A DNA stretch of 64,000 nucleotides from Pseudomonadota bacterium (GCA_018821785.1 JAHJLI010000255.1:22102-86101); one strand, 5' to 3'; counted from the stretch's first letter, positions 1 through 11,851 are shown. Numbers and translations are program-made. The notes: generated by a model from the sequence alone, not told the origin.

Positions 1-462
1 CTTGCCACCCTCCTCCCCGAGTTGGCCGTATATAAAAAAGCCCTGGCCGGAAAAAAAGCGGCAATCTACGTCGGCGGCGCCTTCAAAGCCTTCTCTCTGG
101 TCAAGGCATTCCGCCTCATCGGCATGGACGTGGTTATGGTCGGCTCCCAGACCGGCACCAGGGAGGACTATTTTGAACTGGAAGAGATCACCGATGAAGG
201 AACCATTATCGTCGACGACTCCAACCCTCTGGAATTGTCTGCTTTTTTAAAGGAAAAGGACGTCGACCTCTTCGTAGGCGGGGTGAAGGAGCGACCGATC
301 GCCTACAAATTGGGGGTGGCCTTCTGCGATCACAACCATGAGCGCAAGGAGATGCTCGCAGGTTTTACCGGAATGCTCAATTTTGCCCGTGAGGTTTACG
401 GCTCGGTGATGAGCCCGGTATGGCAATTTGTCCCGAGAAGAAGAGAGGAGAAAAAATCATGA
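1..462 (+). CDS. nifE: Nitrogenase FeMo-cofactor scaffold protein NifE, C-terminal part (5' end outside window)
   Basis: Open frame from window start; KKAAIYVGGAFKAFSLVKAFRLIGMDVVMVGSQTG and DLFVGGVKERPIAYKLGVAFCDHNHERK are NifE/NifD-type; followed directly by nifN. Confidence 0.85.
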   Translation, partial: LATLLPELAVYKKALAGKKAAIYVGGAFKAFSLVKAFRLIGMDVVMVGSQTGTREDYFELEEITDEGTIIVDDSNPLELSAFLKEKDVDLFVGGVKERPIAYKLGVAFCDHNHERKEMLAGFTGMLNFAREVYGSVMSPVWQFVPRRREEKKS

Positions 463-1811
463 CTAAAATGCCCAGTTATACCGCAACCACCAATGCATGT
501 AAGCTCTGCAAGCCCCTCGGCGCCTCCATCGCCTTTCGCGGCATCGAGGGCTGCGTCCCCTTTCTGCACGGCTCACAGGGCTGCGCTACCTATATACGGC
601 GCTATATCATCAGCCATTTCAATGAACCAATCGATATCGCCTCCTCGTCTTTGGGTGAAAAGAATGCCATCTTCGGCGGTGGACCGAACCTGAAACTGGG
701 GTTAAAAAACGTTACCGCCAAATACAGTCCAACACTGATCGGCATAGCCACTACCTGCCTGACCGAGACCATTGGTGATGACGTGCCGATGCTAATAGCT
801 GAATATCAGAAAGAATTTTCTTCCGCCCAATCGCCGATACTGGTCCATGTGTCAACTCCGAGCTATTCGGGTACGCATATGGAAGGTTTCCATGCGGCGG
901 TTCGTGCCGCAGTTGAACAACTGGCGGGTTCGACCTTGCCAAACGACAGCATCAATCTTCTCTCAGGCTTCGTCTCGCCGGCTGATATCCGCTATCTGCG
1001 GGAGGTCACAAAAGACTTCGGCATTGCCGTAACTATCCTCCCCGACTATTCCGATACCCTCGACGGGCCTGCACTCGATGATTATCCGCTGATCCCGGAG
1101 GGAGGAACAAAGCTTTCGGCCATCAGGACCATGGGCGGGGCGAAAGCAACCGTCGAACTCGGGGCCACCCTGCCGGAAGTGACGGCCGGTACAGTTCTGC
1201 GCGACGTCCACGGCACACCGCTGCATCGTACCCCAATGCCCATGGGTATCCGCGCCACCGACACCTTCTTTCAGCTGCTTACCGAACTCACCGGCCGGAA
1301 GATTCCGACGTGCCATAACGCTGCCCGTGGTCGACTGATCGACAGCATGGTCGATGGCCACAAATACGTGTTCGGCAAGAAAGCGGTGGTCTATGGCGAG
1401 GAGGATCTGGTGGTCGGCATGACTGCTCTGCTCGCAGAAATAGGCGTCCGGCCGGTACTTTGTGCATCCGGCGGCAAGAGCAACAGGATGGCCGAAGGCA
1501 TCGCCGCCGCCCTCCAAGGCCTCGGCTGTCCGCTGCCGATTGTCAAGGAAGATGTCGATTTTTTTGATATCGAGACCCTGGCGGAAGAACTTGGCGTCGA
1601 GCTGGTAGTCGGCCACTCGAAAGGCTATGCCCTGGCCCGCAGACAGAACCTGCCGATGATCAGGGTTGGCTTCCCCATCCATGACCGAATCGGTGGCCAA
1701 CGCATCCTCCATCTCGGCTACCAGGGGGCGCAAACCTTGTTCGATCTGATCGCCAACGCCCTGATCGAAAAAAAGCAGAACGACTCGCCGGTCGGCTACA
1801 GCTATATGTGA
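459..1811 (+). CDS. nifN: Nitrogenase FeMo-cofactor scaffold protein NifN
   Basis: TTNACKLCKPLGASIAFRGIEGCVPFLHGSQGCATYIRRYIISHFNEP; ATGA overlap with the nifE stop, so start set at 459 rather than 420. Confidence 0.9.
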   Translation: MTKMPSYTATTNACKLCKPLGASIAFRGIEGCVPFLHGSQGCATYIRRYIISHFNEPIDIASSSLGEKNAIFGGGPNLKLGLKNVTAKYSPTLIGIATTCLTETIGDDVPMLIAEYQKEFSSAQSPILVHVSTPSYSGTHMEGFHAAVRAAVEQLAGSTLPNDSINLLSGFVSPADIRYLREVTKDFGIAVTILPDYSDTLDGPALDDYPLIPEGGTKLSAIRTMGGAKATVELGATLPEVTAGTVLRDVHGTPLHRTPMPMGIRATDTFFQLLTELTGRKIPTCHNAARGRLIDSMVDGHKYVFGKKAVVYGEEDLVVGMTALLAEIGVRPVLCASGGKSNRMAEGIAAALQGLGCPLPIVKEDVDFFDIETLAEELGVELVVGHSKGYALARRQNLPMIRVGFPIHDRIGGQRILHLGYQGAQTLFDLIANALIEKKQNDSPVGYSYM

Positions 1812-1862
1812 TTTTCCCTACACCTGATAAACGTGATATGTCAATCACCAGAAGGATCCATT

Positions 1863-3140
1863 ATGAATACCCACACACCTAAGGATTTCCGCAACCATCC
1901 CTGCTTTCATGCCGACGCCAAAGGTAAATTCGGTCGGGTGCATCTGCCGGTTGCCCCAAAGTGCAATATCAAATGTAATTTCTGTGACCGCAAATACGAT
2001 TGCGTCAATGAGTCACGGCCAGGCGTTACCTCCACCCTCCTCAGCCCAGAACAGGCGGGAGTGTATATGAATAAGGTTCTGGAGAAGGAGCCACGGATAA
2101 CCGTTGCCGGTATCGCCGGGCCCGGTGACCCCTTCGCCAACGGTCCCGAAACCATCGCCACCCTGCGGACCATCCGCAGAAACCATCCGCATGTCCTGCT
2201 CTGTGTATCATCAAACGGCATGGCAATCGGCCCTTATATAAAAACGCTTGCCGAGCTTGCCGTCTCCCATGTAACCATCACCGTCTGCGCGGTTGATCCG
2301 GCGATAAGTGAGAAGATTTACAGCTGGGTCGAGGACGGCAAGTTAATCTATCGGGGACAACAGGGAGCTGATCTGCTGCTGCGCCGTCAACTGGCGGCAA
2401 TACGCGACTTAAAGGCGCACGGTATCACCGTCAAGGTCAACTGTATCATCATCCCTGGCATTAATGACGGTCATGTCGAAGAGGTGGCCCAAACCATGAA
2501 GGACCTGGGGGTCGACCTACTCAACTGCATGGCGATGTTTCCAAACGTCAACACCCCCTTCGGCACCACGCCCCAGCCGAGCAAGGAGATGATGGAGGAA
2601 ATCAGGGCGAAAGCGGAAAGGTATTTGCCGCAGATGCGCCACTGCACCCGCTGCCGTGCCGACGCGGTTGGCCTTTTGGGCGACGACCGCACCGATGAGT
2701 TCCGCAGTTGCCTCACCGCCTGCTCTACCTTAAAGCCCATGCCAGCTGCGGAACGACCATATGTGGCAGTGGCTACTGAGGAGGGCATCCTGGTCAACAA
2801 ACACCTGGGCGAGGCACGCAGCCTGCAAATCTGGGAACGCACGACGGACGGATTTCGCAAGGTCGAGGAGCGGCCGACGCCGGCCATCGGCGGCGGTATA
2901 AAACGCTGGCACCAGCTGGCCAGGGTCCTCGGCGACTGCCGGGCTGTGCTGGTCAGCGGTGTCGGGCAAACCCCTTTCGATATCCTCACTAAATCCGGGG
3001 TAAAACCTTTAGAGGCAGCCGGATTTATCGAAGAAGGCTTGGCAATCGTCTATGAAAACCGCAACACCGCTCTTCTCCGCGGACGAAAAAACCCTTGTTC
3101 CGATGGCGCCTGCAGCGGCTCAGGCGGTGGCTGCGGTTAA
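1863..3140 (+). CDS. nifB: Nitrogenase cofactor biosynthesis radical SAM protein NifB with NifX-like C-terminal domain
   Basis: HPCFHADAKGKFGRVHLPVAPKCNIKCNFCDRKYDC radical SAM motif; C-terminal AVATEEGILVNKHLGEARSLQIWE domain; Cys/Gly-rich tail. Confidence 0.92.
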   Translation: MNTHTPKDFRNHPCFHADAKGKFGRVHLPVAPKCNIKCNFCDRKYDCVNESRPGVTSTLLSPEQAGVYMNKVLEKEPRITVAGIAGPGDPFANGPETIATLRTIRRNHPHVLLCVSSNGMAIGPYIKTLAELAVSHVTITVCAVDPAISEKIYSWVEDGKLIYRGQQGADLLLRRQLAAIRDLKAHGITVKVNCIIIPGINDGHVEEVAQTMKDLGVDLLNCMAMFPNVNTPFGTTPQPSKEMMEEIRAKAERYLPQMRHCTRCRADAVGLLGDDRTDEFRSCLTACSTLKPMPAAERPYVAVATEEGILVNKHLGEARSLQIWERTTDGFRKVEERPTPAIGGGIKRWHQLARVLGDCRAVLVSGVGQTPFDILTKSGVKPLEAAGFIEEGLAIVYENRNTALLRGRKNPCSDGACSGSGGGCG

Positions 3141-3293
3141 AAAAAGCTCCCTGGAAAAGTGATGGAATGACAATGATCTGCTGACAAATAAGGCGTCAGC
3201 AGCTACAATAGCCCTGGCTTGATTTTTGATGGCAAAGGCCTCATTCCGGCCGCAGCCGCAGAACCCCATCACATTGTTACAGGAGAAAAGACC

Positions 3294-4913
3294 ATGCCCG
3301 ATTTTGTATATCAGGACCCGTTCCCACTCAACAAGGACCAGACCCAATACCGCCTCCTCCCCGACTCCCATAAGTATGTAGAGGTAACCGATTTTAACGG
3401 CCAAAAGATCCTCAAGATCGCCCCCGAAGCCCTGACGGTCCTGGCCAACCAAGCCATGCGCGAGGTCTCGTTTCTGCTGCGTTCCGCCCATAACCAGCAG
3501 GTGGCATCCATTCTTTCCGATCCCGAGGCATCGATGAACGACAAGGGGGTGGCCATCGCCTTCCTACGCAACGCCGAGGTGGCCGCCCGCTTCGAACTGC
3601 CTGTCTGCCAGGACACCGGTACCGCCTCCATCATCGGCAAAAAAGGTCAGAATGTCTGGACCGGCTGCAATGATGCGGAGATGTTGTCAAAAGGGGTATA
3701 TCGCACCTATACCGAAGAAAATTTGCGCTACTCACAGACCGTGGCCCTTGATATGTACACGGAAAAAAACACCGGCACCAACCTGCCGGCCCAGATCGAC
3801 CTGTTTGCCACAGAGGGTGACAGCTACAGCTTCCTCTTCGTCGCCAAGGGTGGCGGCAGCGCCAACAAGACAATGCTCTACCAGGAAACCAAGGCCCTGC
3901 TCAATCCCGAGCGGCTGGAAAGTTTTCTGGTGGAAAAGATGAAGTATCTGGGCACCGCCGCCTGCCCGCCTTACCATATCGCCTTTGTCATCGGCGGCAC
4001 CTCGGCCGAGACTTGCCTGAAAACCGTCAAACTTGCCTCCACCAAATACTACGACAACCTGCCCACCGAAGGCAATATGCACGGCCAGGCCTTCCGCGAT
4101 GTCGCACTTGAGAAAAAACTCCTGGAAAAAGCGCGCGGTCTCGGCATCGGCGCCCAGTTCGGAGGCGTCTACTTCGCCCACGATATCCGGGTCGTGCGCC
4201 TGCCCCGACATGGTGCCTCCTGCCCGGTGGGCATGGGGGTATCCTGCTCGGCAGACCGCAACGTCAAGGCCAAGATAAACCAGGAAGGGTTGTGGCTTGA
4301 AGAACTCGACAGCAACCCCGGTCGCCTCATCCCCGATGTTTACCGCCGCAAGCACGAGCATGGGGTCAAGATCAATCTTGATCAACCCATGGAGAGTATT
4401 CTTGCCGAACTGCGCAAACATCCGGTATCCACGCCGTTGCTGCTCACCGGCACCATCGTCGTCGGCCGGGACATTGCCCACAGCAAATTCAAGGAACTGC
4501 TCGACGCCGGCAAGGAGCTGCCCGAGTATCTGAAAAAACACCCCATCTACTATGCCGGTCCTGCCAAAACACCCAAGGGTAAGCCCTCCGGTTCCTTCGG
4601 TCCCACCACCGCCGGACGGATGGACAGCTATGTCGACCTGCTGCAAAGCAAGGGTGGCTCGCTTATCATGATCGCCAAGGGCAACCGCAGTCAGCAGGTC
4701 ACCGATGCCTGTAAAAAACATGGTGGCTTTTACCTTGGGTCAATCGGTGGCCCGGCGGCCCTCTTGGCTGAAGAAAATATCAAGAAGGTCGAATGTATCG
4801 ACTATCCCGAACTGGGAATGGAGGCGGTCTGGAAAATCGAGGTAATAGATTTCCCTGCCTTTATTCTCGTTGACGACAAGGGCAACGATTTCTTTAAACA
4901 GCTTGGCTGTTAA
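3294..4913 (+). CDS. fumA: Fumarate hydratase class I (4Fe-4S)
   Basis: Full-length class I fumarase: [72 protein letters not shown]. Confidence 0.9.
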   Translation: MPDFVYQDPFPLNKDQTQYRLLPDSHKYVEVTDFNGQKILKIAPEALTVLANQAMREVSFLLRSAHNQQVASILSDPEASMNDKGVAIAFLRNAEVAARFELPVCQDTGTASIIGKKGQNVWTGCNDAEMLSKGVYRTYTEENLRYSQTVALDMYTEKNTGTNLPAQIDLFATEGDSYSFLFVAKGGGSANKTMLYQETKALLNPERLESFLVEKMKYLGTAACPPYHIAFVIGGTSAETCLKTVKLASTKYYDNLPTEGNMHGQAFRDVALEKKLLEKARGLGIGAQFGGVYFAHDIRVVRLPRHGASCPVGMGVSCSADRNVKAKINQEGLWLEELDSNPGRLIPDVYRRKHEHGVKINLDQPMESILAELRKHPVSTPLLLTGTIVVGRDIAHSKFKELLDAGKELPEYLKKHPIYYAGPAKTPKGKPSGSFGPTTAGRMDSYVDLLQSKGGSLIMIAKGNRSQQVTDACKKHGGFYLGSIGGPAALLAEENIKKVECIDYPELGMEAVWKIEVIDFPAFILVDDKGNDFFKQLGC

Positions 4914-4925
4914 TTGCCGATATTT

Positions 4926-4960
4926 CCGGTCGGCCCTGCTGGGCTGACCGGACCCTTTCT
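4926..4960 (+). terminator. Candidate intrinsic terminator of fumarase gene
   Basis: CCGGTCGGCCC tgct GGGCTGACCGG stem (one mismatch) followed by T-rich tail. Confidence 0.55.
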
Positions 4961-5078
4961 TTGCTTTTGGATTTGCTATGAATCTGTGTTACTATTTTTT
5001 TCATACTCCCAGCAAAGGGGCTAAGTACCTTGAAAATTCATCGAGGTACCCAAAGACGAGTAAAATATCTCTCTGACC

Positions 5079-5354
5079 GTGCTGCTGAAAAAGCGCGAAG
5101 AAGATCGGGCTATCAAGGCTAAGCAGATACTGTCCAACACCACCAAACTCATCCTGCCGTTTCTCGACCGACTCAAAGGAAGCAGGCTCACCGAACAACA
5201 GGTGGTGCTTGTCGATATCCTCTACACCAATATCGCCGAATTGACATCCCCCTTTGCCAACAATTTTTCCACCAGGCTAGGTCGCCTCACCCCTGCAGAA
5301 ATCCAGGTAGCCAACCTGGTTAAAATCGGAAAGAGAACCGGGATAGAACCTTGA
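5079..5354 (+). pseudogene. Truncated PAS/LuxR-type regulator remnant (linker plus start of LuxR HTH)
   Basis: LLKKREEDRAIKAKQILSNTTKLILPFLDRLKG...LTPAEIQVANLVKIGKRT resembles the linker and first HTH helix of PAS-LuxR proteins; PAS domain and rest of HTH absent. Confidence 0.6.
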
Positions 5355-5419
5355 GATAGATTATTTTTCTTTAAAAAGCCAAGAAAACAATCTGCAAGGT
5401 ACACATAGTTCTAAATGTT

Positions 5420-5458
5420 GGAAAACGCCCTCGTCGATTGATTCGGCGTTTTCCTTTT
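5420..5458 (+). terminator. Candidate intrinsic terminator
   Basis: Perfect 10-bp stem GGAAAACGCC / GGCGTTTTCC followed by TTTTAT. Confidence 0.6.
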
Positions 5459-5857
5459 ATAGGACTGCAATGCCCAAGGCTACTTTGAACTCGTCCTCCA
5501 ACGGCAGGGACCGTCATTATGACCTTCGTCTTCTGCCCTAGCCAACTCCCTAAACCTCGCCAAAAAGAGAATGGCCTTTATTGGTCGGAGACTCATCAAG
5601 ACCCCATCTGCCAACAACTCTCCTTATTAAGCTTCACACTAAGGTCTTTACCGGTAGCGACGCCGCGCGCAACCGCGATTTTGTTGTTATTTCCATCGTC
5701 GAAGCATTCAATTATTCCGATTTTCCTCCTCATCGCACTACCTATCGGTTACAATCACTGCAATCGTGCTGCTGGATGATTGATAGCAGAAACACTGCTA
5801 TAATTCTTGAACTGCAGTCTAAATATTCCTAACAAAACCGACTGGGAGGGGTAACGG

Positions 5858-8800
5858 ATGGGGAAAGATCAGGATCAAACAAACCGTAAAAAAACCACAC
5901 TTTCCCCAGAAAAAGCAATAGTGGTAGGTATTGGTGGCTCGGCAGGAAGTCTTGACGCTCTTGAGCAGTTTCTCTCCGCTCTCCCTGTCGATACCGGTCT
6001 CATTCTAGCGGTCGTTCTTCACTCTGCGTCTGAACGTGCGGAAGGGCTTGCGGAATTTCTCGGAAGATATTCGGCAATGCCTGCACTGGCCGTTAAACCA
6101 ACAGCAAGATTATCGCCAGATACCGTCCATGTCGTCCGTTTTGACAAGAATCAGAACGGCACCCTCCATCGCATCGATCAGTTTTTCTGTCGTCTCGCCG
6201 CCGAATACGGGGAAAAGGTTATTGGCATAATACTCTCCGGTGGTGGTGCCGATGGTGCCGAAGGAGCGAGGGCCATCGCGGCTGGCGGTGGCACTGTCCT
6301 GATTCAGAATCCAGCTGACGCACCGCATCCGGAAATGCCGCAAAACGCACTTCTTGCCTGCCCGACAGCAGAGACCCTGACAGCTACACAAATGGCTGAG
6401 AAAGTTCTTGAAATCGCCCGCGTGCTACAAGACGAACTGCCAAACGAAGAACTCACCGAACAGCTCCGGAAAATTTTTCGCATCGTTAAAATGCGGACAG
6501 GTAACGACTACAGCGCCTATAAACCTAATACAGTTCTACGCCGCATTGATCGGCGGATGAAGGCAAACGGCTTTAACGAGGTGGCGCCCTATGTCAGTTT
6601 TCTCGAGGAAAGCCAGGAGGAAGCGCATGCCCTTTCGCAGGATTTCTGCATCGGCGTGACGGTGTTCTTCCGTGATCCAGAGGCCTTCGATATTCTCTCG
6701 CAACAAGTTATTCCCAGGATATTTGCAGACAAATCTCTCGAAGAAACAGTCCGTATATGGGACACCTGTTGCGCCACTGGAGAAGAGACATATTCCCTTG
6801 CCATGTTACTCCATGAATATATGGAAGAAAGCGGCACCGATGTCACAGCCAAAATTTTTGCCACTGATCTTGACAATCGGGCAATCACCCTCGCCCGCAC
6901 CGGAATATATCCGGAATCGGCCACATTGGACATGGGCGAGAATAGGCTTAACACCTTTTTCAATAAGGTCGATGGCGGCTACCAGGTGGTCAAATTACTC
7001 AGGGAGATGATTGTCTTTGCCGAGCACAATCTGATCAAGGATCCTCCCTTTTCAAGGCTGGACCTGGTGGTCTGCAGGAATTTTTTCATCTACCTCAATA
7101 CCGACATTCAAAGGCGGTTATTGACCCTTTTCCATTCGATGCTTCGACCAGGCGGCTATCTCTTCATGGGCAATTCAGAGAGCGTGGGAACTCTTACCGA
7201 GCTGTTTACTCCCCTGGACAAACGCTGGCGAATATTCAAGAAACGAGATACGGGTCGTGTCGTAGGCGAGAGGTTTGCTATTTCGCGGCATGTGCAGATG
7301 ATGGCCCGGATAGCTAATGATACTTTCAGACAAGAACTCAGTGAACCTGATCCGGGGATAATTGCGGAAAAGATTCTAGTTAAACGATATGCCCCACCCT
7401 GTATCGTGGTCAATGATAAATATGAAGTGGTTCACGTTTCGACTCCGACCAGCCACCTGCTGCAAATTCCTACCGGAGCACCGACCAGCGATCTTTTCAG
7501 AATGGTCCAGGAAGAACTGCGTCCGGCACTCAGGGCAGCTATCCACAAGGCGCTGTCAAAAAGCGAACAGGTAGTATTTCGCGGCCAGAGCATGACCCTG
7601 GATGGTCAAAGGGTTGCAGTCGACGTGACCGCTGAACCGCTCATTATCAGGAATGCATCCCGAAAACTGGCCCTGGTAACATTGCAGCCAATCCCCGTTG
7701 AAAAACATCCCCACCTGATTTCAGGTGACAAGAAACCACCGCTTCTCAGCGAAAACCGCCGCGACGAACTCATTTGCAATCTCGAAGAACAGCTCCATAT
7801 CAGCCAGGAGGAACTCAACGCCACCATTGAACAGCTGGCGGCCTCAAACGACAGTCTGGTATCCACCAATGAGGAGTTGATGTCAGTCAACGAAGAATTC
7901 CAGTCAACCAACGAAGAGCTGGAAACCTCCAGAGAGGAACTTCAAACCCTGAATGAGGAATTAATCACCCTCAACACCGAACTACAAAAAAAGGTGGAGG
8001 CCCTCGATATTGCCAACAATGATATCGAAAACCTTTTGAACGGGACCCAGATCGCCACCCTTTTTCTCGATTGCAATCTGAAAGTTAAACGATACACCCC
8101 TGCTGCTTCTGAAATTTTCAATCTGATTCCCTCGGATATCAACCGTCCTCTTGAACATATTACCGGCAAGATATCTCATATAAACATCTCTGCCGATGCC
8201 CGGCAGGTCATTGACAACGACACCCCCTTTGACCGTTCGGTAAGAAGCATCGGAGGCGACCGGTTATACCTGATGCGCATATTGCCCTATAGGACAGCAA
8301 CCGGTAAGGTTGAAGGAGTGGTGGTAACTTTTGTCGATCTCACCGACCAGCAGCGTATGGAAGAGTCGTTGCGTGAGCAGGCCCATATTCTCGATCTTGC
8401 CCCGGTCATGGTTCGCGACCTCGAAGGGCGGATCGTTCTCTGGAATACTGGAGCCACTCGGCTCTACGGATTCAGCAAGGATGAAGTTGAAGGACGCATC
8501 TCCCATGAAGTCCTCGCGACAATGTTCCCCGAACCCCTCGAAAGCATCATAACTTCCCTGTATGAAAAGGATTCCTGGGATGGCGAATTAGTTCACAGCA
8601 GTCGTGACGGCAAGGAAATATCGGTTATGAGTCAGTGGGTACTCTACCGGGACAGCGAAGGGAAGCCATCTCGAATTATCGAGATCAGCGCCGATTTAAC
8701 CGAGAGGAAAAAGATTGAAGAACAGTATCGCCTCCTTTTCACTGAGATGACCAATGGCTTTTCCCTCAACGAAGTTCTTTTCGATAGCACAGGCAACCTT

Positions 8801-10252
8801 CAGGATTTCCGTGTTGTCAGTGTAAATCCGGCTTTTGAGAGGATCACTGATCTCAGGGCTGACGAAGTTGTAGGCCTTAATCTGTTTGAGGTTATTCCGG
8901 GGATGGATGAATCCGGCGGGATGATCTGCCGGGAGGTTGTGCTCTCCGGGAAACCCGGTCATTTCACTCATAAAAAAATTGGTTCCAATAAACGTTTTGA
9001 GGTGACCTTATTCCGGCCGGCACCGGGCCAGCTTGCCATGGTCCTTCTTGACACATCTATTCAACATCAGGCCGAGTCCGAACGAGAAAAACTTTCCCAA
9101 CAGCTCCGGCAGGCCCAAAAAATGGAATCGCTCGGCGTTCTAGCCGGAGGTATTGCCCATGATTTCAACAACCTTCTGACTGTCATTATTGGTTATTCCG
9201 AGTTTTTCTTACGAGACTTTCCCAAGGGTACCCTCCATGCCCGGGGCTTCAACAATATCTTGGTTTCAGCTCATCGCGCCAAAGACCTGGTAAATCAGAT
9301 ACTCACCTTCAGTCGTCAGTCCAATGCCGATCTCATGCCTTTAAAGATACAGTCCTCGGTCGACGAAGTGTTAAAGATGATTCGGGCCTCCATCCCTACA
9401 ACCATAGCCATCGAGAGCGATATAGAGCCGCAATGCGGCATCATTCTCGGTAACACGACGCAGGTTCATCAAATTATCATGAATCTGTGCACCAATGCCT
9501 ATCATGCTATGGAAAATTCCGGTGGCATTCTCAGGGTCTCGGTTAATATGACCTCCATACTCCCATCAACATCACCAGAGCACCAGACAATCCCTCCAGG
9601 TGAATATGTTAAATTGACAGTGAGTGACACTGGATCTGGAATAGGGCCTGATATAATAGATAAAATCTTTGATCCATACTTCACTACCAAAGAGGTCGGC
9701 AAAGGCAGCGGCATGGGATTGTCGATTGCCCACGGGATCATTAACAGTTATGGCGGTGGCATCACGGTTAAAAGTGCGGTTGGTCAGGGTTCTACGTTTT
9801 CCGTATATTTCCCGGTTATCGAGGAGAAAGTCTTGGAACCTGAAGAGGTTAAGGAGACTCGGGGAGGAAATGAACGAATCCTCTTGGTCGATGATGAGGA
9901 GATGATAGTCGAAATGGGCCAGGATGTACTGGGGCAACTTGGCTATCAGGTGACTACCTACCAAAGCAGCGTTGAGGCATTATCTGCATTCACGGCCGAA
10001 CCAAGCCAGTTCGACTTGGTGATCACCGACCAGGCTATGCCCGACCTGAATGGAGTGAACATGGCGCAACAGATGTTGCAAATTCGGCCTGACCTGCCGA
10101 TCATTCTTTGCACCGGGTTCAGCAACCTCATCAATGAATCTTCGGCAAAAGCCATTGGCATAAGAGAGTTTGCCTACAAACCTCTCACCAGCCAGTCGAT
10201 TGTCCAGCTTATCAGAAAAGTCCTTGAGGATGAGTACAAAACGCCAAAATGA
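5858..10252 (+). CDS. CheB-CheR-PAS-histidine kinase-REC hybrid protein (1464 aa)
   Basis: CheB-like [16 protein letters not shown] and LSGGGADG; CheR-like [23 protein letters not shown]; coiled coil [35 protein letters not shown]; His[16 protein letters not shown]; HATPase; [20 protein letters not shown]. Confidence 0.92.
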   Translation: MGKDQDQTNRKKTTLSPEKAIVVGIGGSAGSLDALEQFLSALPVDTGLILAVVLHSASERAEGLAEFLGRYSAMPALAVKPTARLSPDTVHVVRFDKNQNGTLHRIDQFFCRLAAEYGEKVIGIILSGGGADGAEGARAIAAGGGTVLIQNPADAPHPEMPQNALLACPTAETLTATQMAEKVLEIARVLQDELPNEELTEQLRKIFRIVKMRTGNDYSAYKPNTVLRRIDRRMKANGFNEVAPYVSFLEESQEEAHALSQDFCIGVTVFFRDPEAFDILSQQVIPRIFADKSLEETVRIWDTCCATGEETYSLAMLLHEYMEESGTDVTAKIFATDLDNRAITLARTGIYPESATLDMGENRLNTFFNKVDGGYQVVKLLREMIVFAEHNLIKDPPFSRLDLVVCRNFFIYLNTDIQRRLLTLFHSMLRPGGYLFMGNSESVGTLTELFTPLDKRWRIFKKRDTGRVVGERFAISRHVQMMARIANDTFRQELSEPDPGIIAEKILVKRYAPPCIVVNDKYEVVHVSTPTSHLLQIPTGAPTSDLFRMVQEELRPALRAAIHKALSKSEQVVFRGQSMTLDGQRVAVDVTAEPLIIRNASRKLALVTLQPIPVEKHPHLISGDKKPPLLSENRRDELICNLEEQLHISQEELNATIEQLAASNDSLVSTNEELMSVNEEFQSTNEELETSREELQTLNEELITLNTELQKKVEALDIANNDIENLLNGTQIATLFLDCNLKVKRYTPAASEIFNLIPSDINRPLEHITGKISHINISADARQVIDNDTPFDRSVRSIGGDRLYLMRILPYRTATGKVEGVVVTFVDLTDQQRMEESLREQAHILDLAPVMVRDLEGRIVLWNTGATRLYGFSKDEVEGRISHEVLATMFPEPLESIITSLYEKDSWDGELVHSSRDGKEISVMSQWVLYRDSEGKPSRIIEISADLTERKKIEEQYRLLFTEMTNGFSLNEVLFDSTGNLQDFRVVSVNPAFERITDLRADEVVGLNLFEVIPGMDESGGMICREVVLSGKPGHFTHKKIGSNKRFEVTLFRPAPGQLAMVLLDTSIQHQAESEREKLSQQLRQAQKMESLGVLAGGIAHDFNNLLTVIIGYSEFFLRDFPKGTLHARGFNNILVSAHRAKDLVNQILTFSRQSNADLMPLKIQSSVDEVLKMIRASIPTTIAIESDIEPQCGIILGNTTQVHQIIMNLCTNAYHAMENSGGILRVSVNMTSILPSTSPEHQTIPPGEYVKLTVSDTGSGIGPDIIDKIFDPYFTTKEVGKGSGMGLSIAHGIINSYGGGITVKSAVGQGSTFSVYFPVIEEKVLEPEEVKETRGGNERILLVDDEEMIVEMGQDVLGQLGYQVTTYQSSVEALSAFTAEPSQFDLVITDQAMPDLNGVNMAQQMLQIRPDLPIILCTGFSNLINESSAKAIGIREFAYKPLTSQSIVQLIRKVLEDEYKTPK

Positions 10253-10354
10253 AGTAAATAGTACTTGGCTTTTTACCCTTTCTGAAATGGCTCATTCCAT
10301 TGATAAGTCATGGAACTCCCCACTTAATAGCCACCGTACGAGGTACTTCTTTAA

Positions 10355-10428
10355 CAAAGTACTTTAGAAATTCGTTTCTTGTTTTTCGAACGTATGTCGT
10401 GAAAGAACCTTTTACCGTTTATTGGAGG
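10355..10428 (-). repeat. Copy B of dispersed hairpin element (divergent)
   Basis: AGTACTTTAGAAATTCGTTTCTTGTTTTTCGAACGTATGTCGTGAAAGAACC aligns with copy A at 58221-58303 in the same orientation. Confidence 0.7.
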
Positions 10429-10494
10429 CATTACCGATAGCGCCAAATGGCTTTCCTCTTAAATATAACGAACTTTTGCTCGATGTATTTTGCA

Positions 10495-10530
10495 ACAAAA
10501 AAACCCGCAAACCATTTCTGGTAGCGGGTT
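10495..10530 (-). terminator. Intrinsic terminator downstream of tRNA-Leu (minus strand)
   Basis: AACCCGC / GCGGGTT stem with flanking A-run, read as T-run on minus strand. Confidence 0.6.
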
Positions 10531-10567
10531 AATTGGACTCCGAGGGAAGTCTATGTACTAACAAACT

Positions 10568-10652
10568 TGGTGCCGAAGGCCGGACTCGAACCGGCACGGG
10601 TCTCCCCACACGCCCCTCAAGCGTGCGCGTCTACCAATTCCACCACTTCGGC
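10568..10652 (-). tRNA. tRNA-Leu (anticodon GAG), CCA encoded
   Basis: Reverse complement GCCGAAGTGGTGGAATTGGTAGACGCGCACGCTTGAGGGGCGTG...GTTCGAGTCCGGCCTTCGGCACCA; class II with variable arm, loop CTTGAGG. Confidence 0.93.
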
Positions 10653-10666
10653 AATCTTGTTATTCT

Positions 10667-11044
10667 CTATTTTGTCGTTTTTTCTGTGTCGGCTTCCGTA
10701 GCGGCCTTGTTCTCTACTGGTGTATCCTTGACAGCGTCATCTTTGCTCTGGGATTGTGTTTCCTGGACCTGAGCCGGTTGACTGACTGCAACATCACTCA
10801 TCACCGATGTGCTTCCAGTCCGAGATGACATATACGCTAACGTCACGGAAGTCAACATAAAAAGTATTGCCGATGCGGTTGTGATTTTATTAAGCAGCGG
10901 CAAGGGGCCTTCCGTTCCGAAAAGTGACTGGCTGGATCCACCGAATGACGCACCGATGTCCGCCCCTTTTCCGTGCTGGAGCAAAACGATGCCAACCAGA
11001 AAAAGGCAGACTATGACGTGTACGACTATGAGTAAGGTATCCAT
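10667..11044 (-). CDS. secG: Preprotein translocase subunit SecG
   Basis: MDTLLIVVHVIVCLFLVGIVLLQHGKGADIGASFGGSSQSLFG. Confidence 0.92.
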   Translation of the reverse strand: MDTLLIVVHVIVCLFLVGIVLLQHGKGADIGASFGGSSQSLFGTEGPLPLLNKITTASAILFMLTSVTLAYMSSRTGSTSVMSDVAVSQPAQVQETQSQSKDDAVKDTPVENKAATEADTEKTTK

Positions 11045-11065
11045 ACTACTTTTGGGTATTTCGAT

Positions 11066-11824
11066 TTATTTGTAATTGATGATTCGCCCGAAAGACTCAG
11101 CATCCAGGGCAGCACCACCAACCAGGGCACCATCTATATCGATCTGAGCCATGAGCTCATCAATATTGGATGGTTTAACCGAGCCACCATACAATATTCG
11201 CGTTTGCTCGGCAATGCTTTTTTCAAATATCTCGCCGATAATTTCACGAATGAAGGCATGGGCTTCCTGGGCCTGTTCCTTGCTCGCGGTTTTGCCGGTG
11301 CCGATCGCCCAAACCGGTTCATAAGCAACGACCACATTTGCCATATCTGTGGCGGTCAGAGACGCCAACCCCTTTCTCAACTGATCCTCGAGCACAGTGA
11401 GCGTCTGACCGCCCTCCCGCTCGCTCAGGGTTTCACCGATACACAGTATGGTCAACAAACCAAAGGCAAGAGACCCCTTCAACCGATTGTTTATCAATTC
11501 ATCGGTTTCACCGAAAATTTGCCGCCTTTCCGAATGGCCGACGATAGCCGCACTGCCGCCCGCAGCCTTCACCATTACCGGAGAGATCTCGCCGGTGAAT
11601 GCACCTTTTTCTGCCCAGCAGACGTTTTGCGAGGCCACAATTATTTTACTGTCGGCAAGAACATGAGCTACTTCACTGAGGATGGTAAAGGGAGGCGCTA
11701 TGAGCACCTCCCGGTCATCAAAATCGCTACAGGCGTTTGCCACATCAAGGGCCAACCGGCATCCATCAACAACAGTGGTATACATTTTCCAATTCCCTGC
11801 AATCAAAGCTTTTCGCTTTCCCAT
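11066..11824 (-). CDS. tpiA: Triosephosphate isomerase
   Basis: GNWKMY, GHSERRQIFGE, VVAYEPVWAIGTGKTA, ILYGGSVKPSN. Confidence 0.95.
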   Translation of the reverse strand: MGKRKALIAGNWKMYTTVVDGCRLALDVANACSDFDDREVLIAPPFTILSEVAHVLADSKIIVASQNVCWAEKGAFTGEISPVMVKAAGGSAAIVGHSERRQIFGETDELINNRLKGSLAFGLLTILCIGETLSEREGGQTLTVLEDQLRKGLASLTATDMANVVVAYEPVWAIGTGKTASKEQAQEAHAFIREIIGEIFEKSIAEQTRILYGGSVKPSNIDELMAQIDIDGALVGGAALDAESFGRIINYK

Positions 11825-11851
11825 ATCATTCTCCTGGCTTATCAGCACTCT

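Noticed and set aside
963-1733. 256-aa minus-strand ORF
   Set aside because: Antisense to nifN, no domain signal.
3732-4721. 329-aa minus-strand ORF
   Set aside because: Antisense to the fumarase gene; low-complexity Gly/Val/Gln composition typical of a shadow frame.
5330-5400. UGA at the end of the LuxR remnant as a selenocysteine codon
   Set aside because: Sequence after the TGA does not restore the HTH in the same frame; truncation fits better despite the tRNA-Sec in the window.
5519-5832. Small ORFs between terminator and CheB/CheR fusion gene
   Set aside because: No RBS, no domain or signal peptide; overlapping frames in noncoding sequence.
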